Origin: Xanthomarina arctica
GTDB lineage: Bacteria > Bacteroidota > Bacteroidia > Flavobacteriales > Flavobacteriaceae
Direction of reading: 5' to 3'
NCBI RefSeq assembly: GCF_014638915.1
Contig: NZ_BMFQ01000002.1
Coordinates: 496,001-560,000 of the forward strand
DNA length: 64,000 bases
Both the position numbers and the translations under genes were made by a program. Position 1 is the stretch's first letter, and each line of letters starts with the position of its first letter. The notes under the pieces were generated by a model. It worked only from the letters and a program-made list of their open reading frames with translations. It was not told where the DNA came from and did not search any database. Shown here in pieces: positions 55,504-64,000 of the stretch.

Positions 55504-58434
55504 TTGGAATTATTGCAAGCAGAATCATTTTTTAAAGAATTAAAAAATAAGCTCGAAGGCGACTTACACTACGATGATCTAACAACATCTATTTATGCAA
55601 CGGATGCATCAGTGTATCGAATTATACCTCAAGCTGTTGCATGTCCAAAAACGGTAAAAGACATTAAGCTTCTTATCGCTTTTGCTAATAAAAATAAGAC
55701 TTCGTTAATTCCTAGAACTGCAGGTACTTCTTTAGCGGGACAATGTGTTGGAAATGGTATCGTGGTCGATGTTTCCAAATATTTCACCAAGATTTTAAAC
55801 ATCAACGAAAAACAAAAAACAGTTACTGTTCAACCTGGCGTGATTAGAGACGAATTAAACAATTTCTTAAAACCCTTTGGTTTGTTTTTTGGACCAAACA
55901 CTTCTACGTCAAATCGTTGTATGATAGGAGGGATGGTTGGAAATAATTCCTCTGGTACAACTTCAATTCAATACGGTGTTACCCGAGATAAGGTTTTGGA
56001 ATTAAAAACCATTTTAAGCGATGGATCAGAAGTTGTTTTTAAGAATCTTACTAAAAATGAATTCAGAGAGAAACTAGAAATCGATTCTCTTGAAGGTCAT
56101 ATTTATAAAGCGATCTTTAAAGAGTTAGATTCTGAAGAAATTCAAAATAACATTTCAGAGCAGTTCCCAAAACCAGAAATTCATAGAAGAAATACAGGTT
56201 ATGCGATTGATGAATTAATAAAAACGAATGTGTTTTCTGATAATCCAGAAAGCTTCAATATGTGTAAATTACTTTCTGGTAGTGAGGGAACACTGGCATT
56301 CACAACAGAAATCACCTTGCAATTAGATGTACTTCCTCCAAAAGAAAGCATCATGGTTGCGGCGCATTTCAAATCCATTCAAGACTGTTTAAATGCCGTG
56401 GAAACGGTTATGAAATACAATTTGCATACCTGCGAAATGATGGATAAAACTATTCTGGACCTAACCAAACATAACAAAACACAACAAGAAAACAGACAGT
56501 TTATAGTTGGTGATCCACAGGCTATTTTAATGTGCGAAATTAAGGAAGACACTAAAGAAGAAGCGCAAACTAAGGCAAATTCACTGATAGAGGCAATTGA
56601 AGGCTTAAAACTAAGCTTCGCCAATCCCATTCTTAAAGATGAAGACATTGACAAGGCAGTAGAATTACGAAAAGCTGGTTTAGGCTTGTTAGGCAATATG
56701 ATTGGCGACAAAAAAACAGCCGCTTGTATTGAAGATACGGCAGTTTCTTTAACAGATTTAGCTAACTACATAAAAGAATTCACCCAATTAATGACTTCCT
56801 ACAATCAAGAAGCTGTCTATTATGCACATGCTGGGGCTGGAGAATTGCATTTACGCCCAATCTTAAATTTGAAGAAAAAGGAAGATGTGGTTTTATTCCG
56901 TAAAATAACAACGGACGTTGCACATTTAGTCAAGAAATATAGAGGCTCAATGAGTGGAGAGCACGGGGATGGCATTGTTAGAGCCGAATTTATTCCATTA
57001 ATGATTGGCGATGCTAATTACCAGATTTTAAAGCGGATTAAATCTGCTTTCGATCCAAACAACATCTTCAATCCCGGTAAAATTGTAGATGCTTTTCCAA
57101 TGGATGAAAGTTTACGTTATGTGCCAGGTAGAAAAGATCCTGAAATAAATACATTTTTAGACTTTTCAGAATCTCTTGGAATTCTTCGTGAAGCTGAAAA
57201 ATGTAATGGTTCTGGAGACTGTAGAAAACTTCCTGAATTTGGAGGAACCATGTGTCCTAGCTATCGTGCCACTAGAAATGAAAAAGATACCACTAGAGCT
57301 AGAGCCAATGCATTGAGAGAATTTTTAACCAATTCTGATAAATCAAATAAGTTTGACCATCACGAATTAAAAGAGGTTTTCGATTTATGCCTAAGTTGTA
57401 AAGCATGTGCTAGTGAATGTCCAAGTAGTGTAGATGTGGCTACTTTAAAAGCAGAATTTTTATACCAATATCAACAAGCAAACGGGGTTTCACTAAGAAC
57501 TAAATTATTTGCACACAACAATCAATTAAACAATTTAGGAAGTCAGTTTTCAGGGCTTACAAATTTCATATTTTCTAATGGTCTAACCTCCTCTTTATTA
57601 AAGAAATCTTTAGGAATTGCATCTAAAAGAAGCTTGCCATTAATTTCAAGTAAAAGTTTAATTAAACATTACAAAACATCTAAAAATCAAAGTGATGGTA
57701 ATAAATATATAAAAACAATTTATTTGTTTAATGATGAGTTTACCAACCATCTAGATACCCAAGTGGGTTTAGATGCCTTGGCACTTTTAACAGCCCTAAA
57801 TTACCAGGTTATCATTTTAAATCATCATGAATCTGGACGGGCCTTTTTATCCAAAGGTTTGTTGCAACAAGCAAAGAAATTTGCCAATAAGAATATTGAA
57901 ATCTTTAAAGATAAAATCACTTCAGAAACACCTTTAATAGGAATAGAACCTTCAGCTATTTTAACTTTTAAGGATGAATATTTAAAATTGGCAGACGATG
58001 TTTCTTCAGCCAAAAGCATAGCTAAAAACACGTATTTAATTGAAGAATTCCTTCAGCAAGAAATTGCTTTAGGACATATAAAATCGGAACAATTTACCAA
58101 CCAAGCCAAAACCATTAAGTTTCATGGTCATTGTCATCAAAAGGCATTAGGCAATCAAAAGTCTAGTTTTGATATCCTTAATTTACCCAAAAATTATAAA
58201 GTCACCATTATTCCTAGTGGCTGTTGTGGTATGGCAGGCAGTTTCGGTTATGAAAAAGAGCATTATGAAGTGAGTATGCAAATTGGTGAACAAACCCTAT
58301 TTCCTGCCGTTAGGAACGCTAAACCGGATGTTTTAATTTCGGCAAATGGCACTAGTTGCAGACATCAAATTAAAGATGGCACTCAAAAAGTAGCACAACA
58401 TCCAATAACAATACTCAAGGAAGCGTTACTTTAA
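55504..58434 (+). CDS. FAD-linked oxidoreductase with Fe-S domains (D-lactate/2-hydroxy-acid dehydrogenase type)
   Basis: A 976-residue fusion of a GlcD-like flavoprotein and a GlpC-like iron-sulfur protein. The FAD-binding-4 domain spans about 40-215 (PRTAGTSLAGQCVGNGIVVD, MIGGMVGNNSSGTTS), then the FAD-oxidase C domain to about 530. Cluster motifs are CNGSGDCRK with CPSY, and CLSCKACASECPS near residue 637; one CCG-type domain is at the end (HGHCHQKAL, SGCCGMAGSFGYE). It oxidises a D-2-hydroxy acid and passes electrons to the respiratory chain. No ATG fits; TTG at 55504 is chosen, preceding LYYD-like family sequence (LEGDLHYDD). Confidence 0.85.
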   Translation: MELLQAESFFKELKNKLEGDLHYDDLTTSIYATDASVYRIIPQAVACPKTVKDIKLLIAFANKNKTSLIPRTAGTSLAGQCVGNGIVVDVSKYFTKILNINEKQKTVTVQPGVIRDELNNFLKPFGLFFGPNTSTSNRCMIGGMVGNNSSGTTSIQYGVTRDKVLELKTILSDGSEVVFKNLTKNEFREKLEIDSLEGHIYKAIFKELDSEEIQNNISEQFPKPEIHRRNTGYAIDELIKTNVFSDNPESFNMCKLLSGSEGTLAFTTEITLQLDVLPPKESIMVAAHFKSIQDCLNAVETVMKYNLHTCEMMDKTILDLTKHNKTQQENRQFIVGDPQAILMCEIKEDTKEEAQTKANSLIEAIEGLKLSFANPILKDEDIDKAVELRKAGLGLLGNMIGDKKTAACIEDTAVSLTDLANYIKEFTQLMTSYNQEAVYYAHAGAGELHLRPILNLKKKEDVVLFRKITTDVAHLVKKYRGSMSGEHGDGIVRAEFIPLMIGDANYQILKRIKSAFDPNNIFNPGKIVDAFPMDESLRYVPGRKDPEINTFLDFSESLGILREAEKCNGSGDCRKLPEFGGTMCPSYRATRNEKDTTRARANALREFLTNSDKSNKFDHHELKEVFDLCLSCKACASECPSSVDVATLKAEFLYQYQQANGVSLRTKLFAHNNQLNNLGSQFSGLTNFIFSNGLTSSLLKKSLGIASKRSLPLISSKSLIKHYKTSKNQSDGNKYIKTIYLFNDEFTNHLDTQVGLDALALLTALNYQVIILNHHESGRAFLSKGLLQQAKKFANKNIEIFKDKITSETPLIGIEPSAILTFKDEYLKLADDVSSAKSIAKNTYLIEEFLQQEIALGHIKSEQFTNQAKTIKFHGHCHQKALGNQKSSFDILNLPKNYKVTIIPSGCCGMAGSFGYEKEHYEVSMQIGEQTLFPAVRNAKPDVLISANGTSCRHQIKDGTQKVAQHPITILKEALL

Positions 58435-59273
58435 GTATTTTTCTTGGCATCAAAAATAGTGATGGCGGCAATTAAATCTGTCATTTCCATTTCTTTAATA
58501 TCCTGATCTGCAAAAAAAGGGGATAATTTATCTTCATTATAATGATACACTTTCCAGCGTTTAAATTGATATTCCAAAGCCGTAAAATTTTCTATCCAAT
58601 CTCCAGAATTCAAATACATGGTTTTTCCATGTTTGTTTTCCTTCAGTAACATTTTGGGTTGATGTATATGTCCACAAATTACATAGTCATAGCCATTTTC
58701 AATAGCTAAATCTGTAGCCACTTGTTCAAAATCACCAATATACTTTAAGGCGCCTTTAACGCCGTTTTTAATTCGTTTTGATAAGGAATATTTTTCTTTT
58801 CCCATACGTTCTAAAACCCAATTTATCAATCGGTTAAAAACAATAAGCATATCGTAGCCATAACCTCCCAACTTGGCTAACCACTTCGCATTTTGGATGG
58901 AGGCATCAAAAACATCGCCATGAAAAAACCAAGCTTTTTTTCCATCTAATTCTAATACAATTTTATCTACAATAGAGATATTTCCAATAGTCGTATCGCT
59001 AAATTTCCGTAACATGTCGTCATGATTTCCAGTTATATATATAACTTCTACACCATCAGAAGCCATATTCATAATTTTTTTTATAACTTTCAAATGCGAT
59101 TTAGGAAAGTAACGTTTACTAAATTGCCAGATATCAATGATATCGCCATTTAGAATAAGTTTTTTTGGCTGGATGCTATTTAAATAAGTAAGTAATTGTT
59201 TGGCATGACATCCGTAGGTACCTAAATGAACATCAGAAATAACAGCAATTTCAACTTTTCTTTTTAATTTCAA
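58431..59273 (-). CDS. LpxH-like metallophosphoesterase
   Basis: A 280-residue calcineurin-type phosphoesterase of the UDP-2,3-diacylglucosamine diphosphatase-like group. All metal motifs are visible in order: AVISDVHLGTYG, LILNGDIIDIW, ITGNHDDML, FFHGDVFD and ICGHIHQPKM. Bacteroidota often lack a canonical LpxH and carry this form, which is presumed to act in lipid A synthesis; direct evidence for this protein is lacking. It overlaps the convergent oxidoreductase gene by 4 nt. Confidence 0.8.
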   Translation of the reverse strand: MKLKRKVEIAVISDVHLGTYGCHAKQLLTYLNSIQPKKLILNGDIIDIWQFSKRYFPKSHLKVIKKIMNMASDGVEVIYITGNHDDMLRKFSDTTIGNISIVDKIVLELDGKKAWFFHGDVFDASIQNAKWLAKLGGYGYDMLIVFNRLINWVLERMGKEKYSLSKRIKNGVKGALKYIGDFEQVATDLAIENGYDYVICGHIHQPKMLLKENKHGKTMYLNSGDWIENFTALEYQFKRWKVYHYNEDKLSPFFADQDIKEMEMTDLIAAITIFDAKKNT

Positions 59274-59460
59274 AACATTATTTAATTATGAATCAAATTA
59301 AACACTTGAATATGAGTTAAACATCACGGTTTAATTAATTAAATGTGAGGCAATTGTTATTAAATTGTTACTCCAAATGGAAATTTTATGGCTAGGCTTT
59401 TTTTAAAACCATTTTTGTTTCTCTGATAATACAATTACATTAGCAAATAAAATATTTTTT

Positions 59461-60522
59461 ATGGCTGGAAATACCTTTGGTAAATTATTTAAACTAACCA
59501 CATTTGGGGAATCCCATGGCGTAGCAATTGGAGGCATTATTGATGGTTGTCCTTCTGGGTTGAAACTGAATTTAGAAGCCATTCAATATGAATTAAACAG
59601 AAGAAAACCTGGACAATCTGAAATTGTTACACAACGTAAAGAACCAGACACAGTAGAATTCTTGTCAGGTATTTTTGAAGGTGTTACCACAGGAACTCCT
59701 ATTGGTTTTACCATTAAAAACACAAATCAAAAATCGAATGATTATTCACATATAAAAGATGTGTATCGACCAAGTCATGCGGATTATACCTATGAAAAAA
59801 AATATGGTGTTCGCGATTATAGAGGTGGTGGCCGAAGTTCTGCAAGGGAAACAGCAAGTAGAGTAGTAGCTGGAGCCATAGCGAAACAAATGCTTGAAAA
59901 TATAGAAATACATGCTTATACCTCTTCCGTTGGAGAAATTTTTCTTGAAAAACCATACCAGGATTTAGATTTCTCACAAGTTGAATCGAATATTGTACGT
60001 TGTCCAGATAGTGAAACTGCGGACAAAATGATTGCAAGAATTAAAGAAATAAAAAAACAAGGAGATACTATTGGTGGTACAATTACATGTGTCATCAAAA
60101 ACGTACCAGTGGGACTTGGAGAACCTGTCTTCGATAAATTGCATGCCGATTTAGGCAAAGCCATGCTTTCCATAAACGCTGTTAAAGGTTTTGAATATGG
60201 TAGTGGTTTTTGTGGCGCTAAAATGAAAGGTAGCGAACACAACGATTTGTTTAATGCCGATGGAAGTACCAAAACAAACCTCTCTGGCGGTATTCAAGGT
60301 GGTATTAGTAATGGCATGGATATTTATTTTAGAGTTGCTTTTAAACCTGTAGCTACAATCATTCAAAAACAGGATGCGTTGGATAGTTCTGGAAATATTG
60401 TAGAAATGCAAGGAAAGGGACGTCACGACCCATGTGTTGTGCCAAGAGCTATTCCTATCGTCGAAGCCATGGCTGCTCTAGTTATAGCAGATTTTTGGCT
60501 TCTGAATAATATAAATAATTAA
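59461..60522 (+). CDS. aroC: Chorismate synthase
   Basis: FMN-dependent last step of the shikimate pathway, converting 5-enolpyruvylshikimate-3-phosphate to chorismate. The 353-residue protein carries the signatures [37 protein letters not shown] and [19 protein letters not shown]. Length is normal. It is the first of a plus-strand series but has a repeat in the gap to the next gene, so it may be transcribed alone. Confidence 0.95.
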   Translation: MAGNTFGKLFKLTTFGESHGVAIGGIIDGCPSGLKLNLEAIQYELNRRKPGQSEIVTQRKEPDTVEFLSGIFEGVTTGTPIGFTIKNTNQKSNDYSHIKDVYRPSHADYTYEKKYGVRDYRGGGRSSARETASRVVAGAIAKQMLENIEIHAYTSSVGEIFLEKPYQDLDFSQVESNIVRCPDSETADKMIARIKEIKKQGDTIGGTITCVIKNVPVGLGEPVFDKLHADLGKAMLSINAVKGFEYGSGFCGAKMKGSEHNDLFNADGSTKTNLSGGIQGGISNGMDIYFRVAFKPVATIIQKQDALDSSGNIVEMQGKGRHDPCVVPRAIPIVEAMAALVIADFWLLNNINN

Positions 60523-60540
60523 ATTTAACTGACAAATTCT

Positions 60541-60595
60541 TCCCTTCCTGTGCTGAGCGCAGTCGAAGTATGGAAGGTGTCCGAAGGACAGATGG
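60541..60595. repeat. Bacteroidota-type dispersed intergenic repeat
   Basis: The stretch around CTGAGCGCAGTCGAAG, set between short inverted arms (CTTCC and GGAAG), looks like a dispersed element seen in many Bacteroidota genomes. GC content is above that of its surroundings. It produces a spurious 10-codon extension of the symporter frame. Confidence 0.6.
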
Positions 60596-60599
60596 AAAT

Positions 60600-62045
60600 A
60601 TGAAAAAACTAGCGCTACATTGGAAAATTATTATTGGAATGTTACTTGGTGTCATCTGGGCATTACTATCAAGTTCGATGGGCTGGAGCGCATTTACCAT
60701 TAATTGGATTGATCCATTTGGAACTATTTTTATTAATTTATTGAAACTTATTGCTGTGCCATTGGTTTTGTTTTCTATTATAGGTGGGGTTGCCAATATT
60801 GGAGATCCTTCCACTTTAGGAAGAATGGGAGGTAAAACTCTTGGAATCTATTTACTTACTACCGTAATGGCCATTTCTTTAGGTTTATTACTAGTAAATA
60901 CGTTTCAACCAGGGAAGCTAATTGACGAACAAAGCAGGATAGACAATAGAATTAGTTATGAAATATGGGCGAATTCTGAAGGTTATCAAATCAAGGATGG
61001 TGTTAATTACCTGCAAGATCCTAAGTTTTTTCAACGCGCTCAGGAGATTTCAGATTTATCTAAAAGCGAACTAAGAGAAGCAGCTGTTTCAGATAAATTA
61101 GAGTCTGTTAAAAAGCAAAAAGAGACTACGCCTCTGCAACCCTTAGTAGATATTGTTCCTAGCAACTTTTTCCATTCCTTATCAAATAATGGCTTGATGC
61201 TCCAAATTATCTTTTTTGCAGTGTTTTTTGGGGTTTGTTTATTGTTTGTACCTGCAGATAAAGCAAAACCTGTTTTAAACCTGGTAGATGGCATCAATGA
61301 AGTGTTTTTAAAAATGGTCGATATTGTGATGCAAGCTGCGCCGTTTTTTGTATTTGCGCTTTTAGCTGGAGTAGTAAGTAAAATGGCAGGAGACGACATA
61401 GGTAAAGTAGTGGAGATTTTTAAAGGTTTAGGCTGGTATTCCTTAACCGTTTTAATAGGATTACTATTAATGATTTTTGTAGTTTATCCTATTATTCTAA
61501 AAGTCTTTGTGAAAAAAATTCCTTACAAAGGATTTTTCAAGGCCATGAGTCCTGCACAAACCTTAGCCTTTTCAACATCTAGTAGTGCTGCAACACTTCC
61601 AGTAACTATGGAATGTGTGGAGCAAAATTTAGGGGTAAATAAAAAAATCAGCAGTTTTGTTTTACCAATTGGAGCAACAGTAAATATGGATGGAACCAGT
61701 ATGTATCAGGCCATTGCCGTTATATTTTTAGCTCAAATGCATATGATAGATTTAACTCTAGGCCAACAAGTAACCGTTGTTTTAACAGCTACCTTAGCCT
61801 CTATAGGTTCTGCTGCTGTACCAAGTGCAGGATTAGTTATGCTTATCATTGTTTTGGATTCAGTAGGCTTAAACCCGGCTTGGATTGCTATTATTTTTCC
61901 TGTGGATAGAATTTTAGACATGTTTAGAACCGTTGTTAACGTTACTGGAGATGCTACAGTGTGCTCTATTATTGCAGATGGTGAAAACATGTTAGATTAC
62001 GAAGATGCTAAAAATCCCACCGAAACTTTTGATTTAGATTCTTAA
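60600..62045 (+). CDS. Dicarboxylate/amino acid:cation symporter
   Basis: A DAACS-family (GltP/DctA-type) transporter of 481 residues. ATG at 60600 (MKKLALHWKIIIGMLLG) is preferred since the upstream extension is repeat DNA. Typical motifs are the serine-rich re-entrant loop AFSTSSSAATLPVTMECVE, the helix 7 NMDGTSMYQ sequence and VDRILDMFRTVVNVTGDA in helix 8. A hydrophilic insertion at about residues 110-185, between early helices, is longer than in E. coli GltP. It imports glutamate, aspartate or C4-dicarboxylates with Na+ or H+. Confidence 0.9.
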   Translation: MKKLALHWKIIIGMLLGVIWALLSSSMGWSAFTINWIDPFGTIFINLLKLIAVPLVLFSIIGGVANIGDPSTLGRMGGKTLGIYLLTTVMAISLGLLLVNTFQPGKLIDEQSRIDNRISYEIWANSEGYQIKDGVNYLQDPKFFQRAQEISDLSKSELREAAVSDKLESVKKQKETTPLQPLVDIVPSNFFHSLSNNGLMLQIIFFAVFFGVCLLFVPADKAKPVLNLVDGINEVFLKMVDIVMQAAPFFVFALLAGVVSKMAGDDIGKVVEIFKGLGWYSLTVLIGLLLMIFVVYPIILKVFVKKIPYKGFFKAMSPAQTLAFSTSSSAATLPVTMECVEQNLGVNKKISSFVLPIGATVNMDGTSMYQAIAVIFLAQMHMIDLTLGQQVTVVLTATLASIGSAAVPSAGLVMLIIVLDSVGLNPAWIAIIFPVDRILDMFRTVVNVTGDATVCSIIADGENMLDYEDAKNPTETFDLDS

Positions 62046-62059
62046 AATATCGTTTATAA

Positions 62060-62896
62060 ATGATTAATGAATTGAAATTGCCTACGCCTATAGTTTCAGT
62101 TGGTTGGTTACATGACCATTTAAATCATCCAAATTTGGTTGTTTTAAATGCGACCATTCCAAAAGTTACAGAGAATAGAAGTAATACAAAAGAAAGTCAG
62201 ATTCCTTCAACGCGGTTTTTCGATTTAAAAAATAAGTTTAGCGATGTTTCTGCACCATTTCCAACCACGTTTCCTTCTGTAACACAATTTGAGAAAGAAG
62301 TCCAAACCTTGGGAATCAATAAAAACAGCGTTCTTGTGGTTTATGACGATAAAGGTATTTTCTCCAGTCCGAGAGTTTGGTGGTTGTTTAAAGCTTTTGG
62401 TTTTAATAATGTGGCTGTTTTAGATGGTGGTTTTCCTGCCTGGAAACATGCTGGATTTAGAACTGAAGAGAAACAAGTTTTTAATGGTGATAATGGTGAT
62501 TTTCAAGCCAAACTTCAACCTAAATACATGAAGTTTTTCGAAGATGTGAAAAAGGAATCGATAGATAGAAAACACTTAATAATAGATGCTAGATCAGAGA
62601 ACAGATTCAACTCTCTTGAAGTAGAACCTAGAGAAGGCTTAAGAAGTGGAACCATTCCAAATTCAGTAAACCTTCCTTTTGAAAACTTATTAGATAATCA
62701 AGGGTTGTTAAAACCTATATCCGAAATAAAAAGAATGTTTCAACCTTTAGCCGAAACAAATCAAGCCATAACTTTTTCTTGTGGCTCTGGGATTACAGCT
62801 TGTGTCTTAGCTTTGGGAGCAGAATTGGCTGGTTATAATAATCTATCCGTTTATGATGGCTCTTGGACGGAATGGGGAAGTTTAACTGCGGGATAA
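62060..62896 (+). CDS. Sulfurtransferase (3-mercaptopyruvate type), two rhodanese domains
   Basis: A 278-residue protein with two rhodanese domains: residues about 10-130 (VVYDDKGIFSSPRVWWLFKA, non-catalytic) and 150-278 (catalytic Cys241 in FSCGSGITACVLALGA). The CGSG(V/I)T loop points to mercaptopyruvate rather than thiosulfate as donor. It transfers sulfane sulfur to thiol or cyanide acceptors. It starts 14 nt after the symporter stop, so the two may be one transcript. Confidence 0.88.
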   Translation: MINELKLPTPIVSVGWLHDHLNHPNLVVLNATIPKVTENRSNTKESQIPSTRFFDLKNKFSDVSAPFPTTFPSVTQFEKEVQTLGINKNSVLVVYDDKGIFSSPRVWWLFKAFGFNNVAVLDGGFPAWKHAGFRTEEKQVFNGDNGDFQAKLQPKYMKFFEDVKKESIDRKHLIIDARSENRFNSLEVEPREGLRSGTIPNSVNLPFENLLDNQGLLKPISEIKRMFQPLAETNQAITFSCGSGITACVLALGAELAGYNNLSVYDGSWTEWGSLTAG

Positions 62897-63186
62897 TATT
62901 TTTTAATTAAGAGTTATCGGTTACTAATTATCAAACTAAAGTAACTAAAGAAAAACACTTATTGCATTTCAATTACTTATACCTTCATATGACAGCTAAT
63001 TATCAATTAGTTATGTATTTGATAGAAGATTTTTGCATATTATTTGTTTAAAACAAATAATTCTATCAGTTCATCGAATAATTAATTATACTTCCTAAAT
63101 ACTTAGTAAGTTTACATCAACAAAATAAATGTGCTATTTATTTCATATTAAAATTTATTAAGTTTTTGGTTAGTTTTTAAGTTTAC
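62897..63186. other. AT-rich intergenic region, nothing recognised
   Basis: About 290 bases without a convincing coding frame, RNA gene or repeat before the terminator at 63187. Confidence 0.45.
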
Positions 63187-63222
63187 AAAAAGGTCTTGAT
63201 GTGGTTCAAGACCTTTTTTTTT
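63187..63222. terminator. Bidirectional terminator
   Basis: A 9-bp stem AGGTCTTGA / TCAAGACCT with a 6-nt loop, extended by A:T pairs and followed by nine T; it serves the minus-strand transporter gene and any transcript from the left. Confidence 0.85.
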
Positions 63223-63228
63223 GCCTAT

Positions 63229-64000
63229 TTATTGTATGTGTGCGGCTCGTCTTCTATGTATCCTATTTTTTAAAGCCGGTATATTAAATATAACAATAGA
63301 TATTATAATCAGTAAATAACTCAGACCTTGTAATAAGGTGATTTCTTCATGGAAATAAAATATGGCTAGGAAGAAGTTGATTATTGGATTTAAGTAAATA
63401 AAAACACCCACAACAGAAGACGGCAGGCCTTTAAGTGCATAGATGTTTAAATACATTGGAATGATTGTAAAAACAACAGCAATTAACAAAATCGTTCCAT
63501 AAAAAATGGATGTTTTTACGGTGTTAAATTCATAGGTCATAAAAAAGGGAAAGAGTAATACAACCGCAAAACAAATTTGAGCAGTTAGTACTAAAAATCG
63601 CCCTAGTTCTTGGTTTTTTCGTTGCATCACTAAATAAATAGCATATGAAAAGGCAATAACCATACTATAAAATAAATCCATAAAATTCCCTAAAGAAAGC
63701 AGCAGGCAACCAACAAAACTTAAAATTACAGAAAACCATTGAAGCTTGAAAAGCTTTTCCTTTAGAATTAAATAAGCTAATACCATTGTAAGAATAGGAC
63801 AAATAAGATAAGCTAAAGAGGTGGCTTTGACACTTACGTTGTTCATAACATAAATAAAAATGTACCAATTAAGTGCTAAAAATAAACCACTTAGCATATT
63901 TATGCCAATAATACGATATTTTACTTTTTTTGTAAAAGACATAAACAATGCCTTATTTTCTTTTAAGGCTTTAGGTCGAAGGAAGAGCGTAATTACCAAC
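63229..64000 (-). CDS. EamA/RarD-type transporter (5' end outside window)
   Basis: The visible 257 residues form eight or nine hydrophobic segments of a drug/metabolite transporter. INMLSGLFLALNWYIFIYVM and SLAYLICPILTMVLAYLILK fit the RarD branch of the EamA superfamily. The C-terminal half repeats the fold (IPMYLNIYALKGLPSSVVG, YLNPIINFFLA) and ends in a basic tail RIHRRRAAHIQ. The frame runs to the window edge, so the start is missing. Substrate unknown. Confidence 0.82.
   Translation of the reverse strand, partial: LVITLFLRPKALKENKALFMSFTKKVKYRIIGINMLSGLFLALNWYIFIYVMNNVSVKATSLAYLICPILTMVLAYLILKEKLFKLQWFSVILSFVGCLLLSLGNFMDLFYSMVIAFSYAIYLVMQRKNQELGRFLVLTAQICFAVVLLFPFFMTYEFNTVKTSIFYGTILLIAVVFTIIPMYLNIYALKGLPSSVVGVFIYLNPIINFFLAIFYFHEEITLLQGLSYLLIIISIVIFNIPALKNRIHRRRAAHIQ

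Noticed and set aside
60570-60599. Extension of the symporter frame
   Set aside because: The added codons come from an intergenic repeat; ATG at 60600 gives the family N-terminus.

Overview
The window looks like chromosomal DNA of a marine-type Flavobacteriaceae bacterium (phylum Bacteroidota). It is AT-rich, with genes packed on both strands. Family-level markers include a type IX secretion C-terminal sorting domain, a TonB-dependent receptor with an N-terminal carboxypeptidase-regulatory domain, a DUF5916/CBM9-like outer-membrane protein, BshA (bacillithiol synthesis), a TIGR02757 protein, acyl-CoA reductase next to a two-cluster ferredoxin, and several TAnnTTTG-type -7 promoter elements. 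No rRNA, tRNA, CRISPR array, prophage or intact insertion sequence was seen. The genus cannot be fixed from the sequence alone.

Layout. 1-1.4 kb: end of a heme/iron ABC importer (permease cut by the window edge, plus ATPase). 1.5-14.4 kb: peptidases (M61, S10), a TIGR02757 protein, a giant kinase-M23-aminotransferase fusion, a large multispanning membrane protein, a LolD-like ATPase and a DUF5916 protein. 14.4-18.0 kb: a minus-strand run ending in a TonB receptor with a His/Asp/Glu-rich loop, preceded by a small His-rich exported protein; this suggests metal (Zn/Cu) uptake. 18.1-22.8 kb: DUF937, serA, serC, acyl-CoA reductase and a divergent ferredoxin. 22.9-31.2 kb: two coupled, mutually similar membrane proteins, then a row of single enzymes (serine hydrolase behind a TCAA repeat, endonuclease-like, GNAT, aldo/keto reductase, DJ-1/PfpI, methyltransferase, esterase lipoprotein). 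31.2-34.5 kb: the most disturbed stretch, with a duplicated and decayed gene, a degenerate 11-bp tandem repeat array, a relic-like small gene and a frameshifted fragment. 34.5-46 kb: cadherin/LamG lipoprotein, ychF, a topoisomerase IV operon (parE, small membrane protein, parC), and a T9SS-exported CUB/FnIII protein. 46-55 kb: TerC, GH3/serine-hydrolase fusion, bshA, GH109-like oxidoreductase, and a HexNAc-kinase-like plus nucleotidyltransferase pair. 55-64 kb: FAD/Fe-S oxidoreductase, LpxH-like phosphoesterase, aroC, a cation symporter, a sulfurtransferase and an EamA/RarD transporter cut by the right edge.

Genes that plausibly work together: hmuU-hmuV (heme import); the His-rich protein with the TonB receptor (metal uptake); serA and serC (serine synthesis); parE and parC with the small membrane gene translated between them; and the GH3, GH109-like, kinase and nucleotidyltransferase genes, which together with BshA (a UDP-GlcNAc user) suggest amino-sugar salvage. 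The last link is inferred from families and position, not demonstrated.

The strongest candidates for undescribed biology are the TCAA tract touching a start codon, the paired paralogous membrane proteins, the small membrane gene inside the topoisomerase IV operon, and the 31-34.5 kb duplication/decay zone with its 11-bp repeats.
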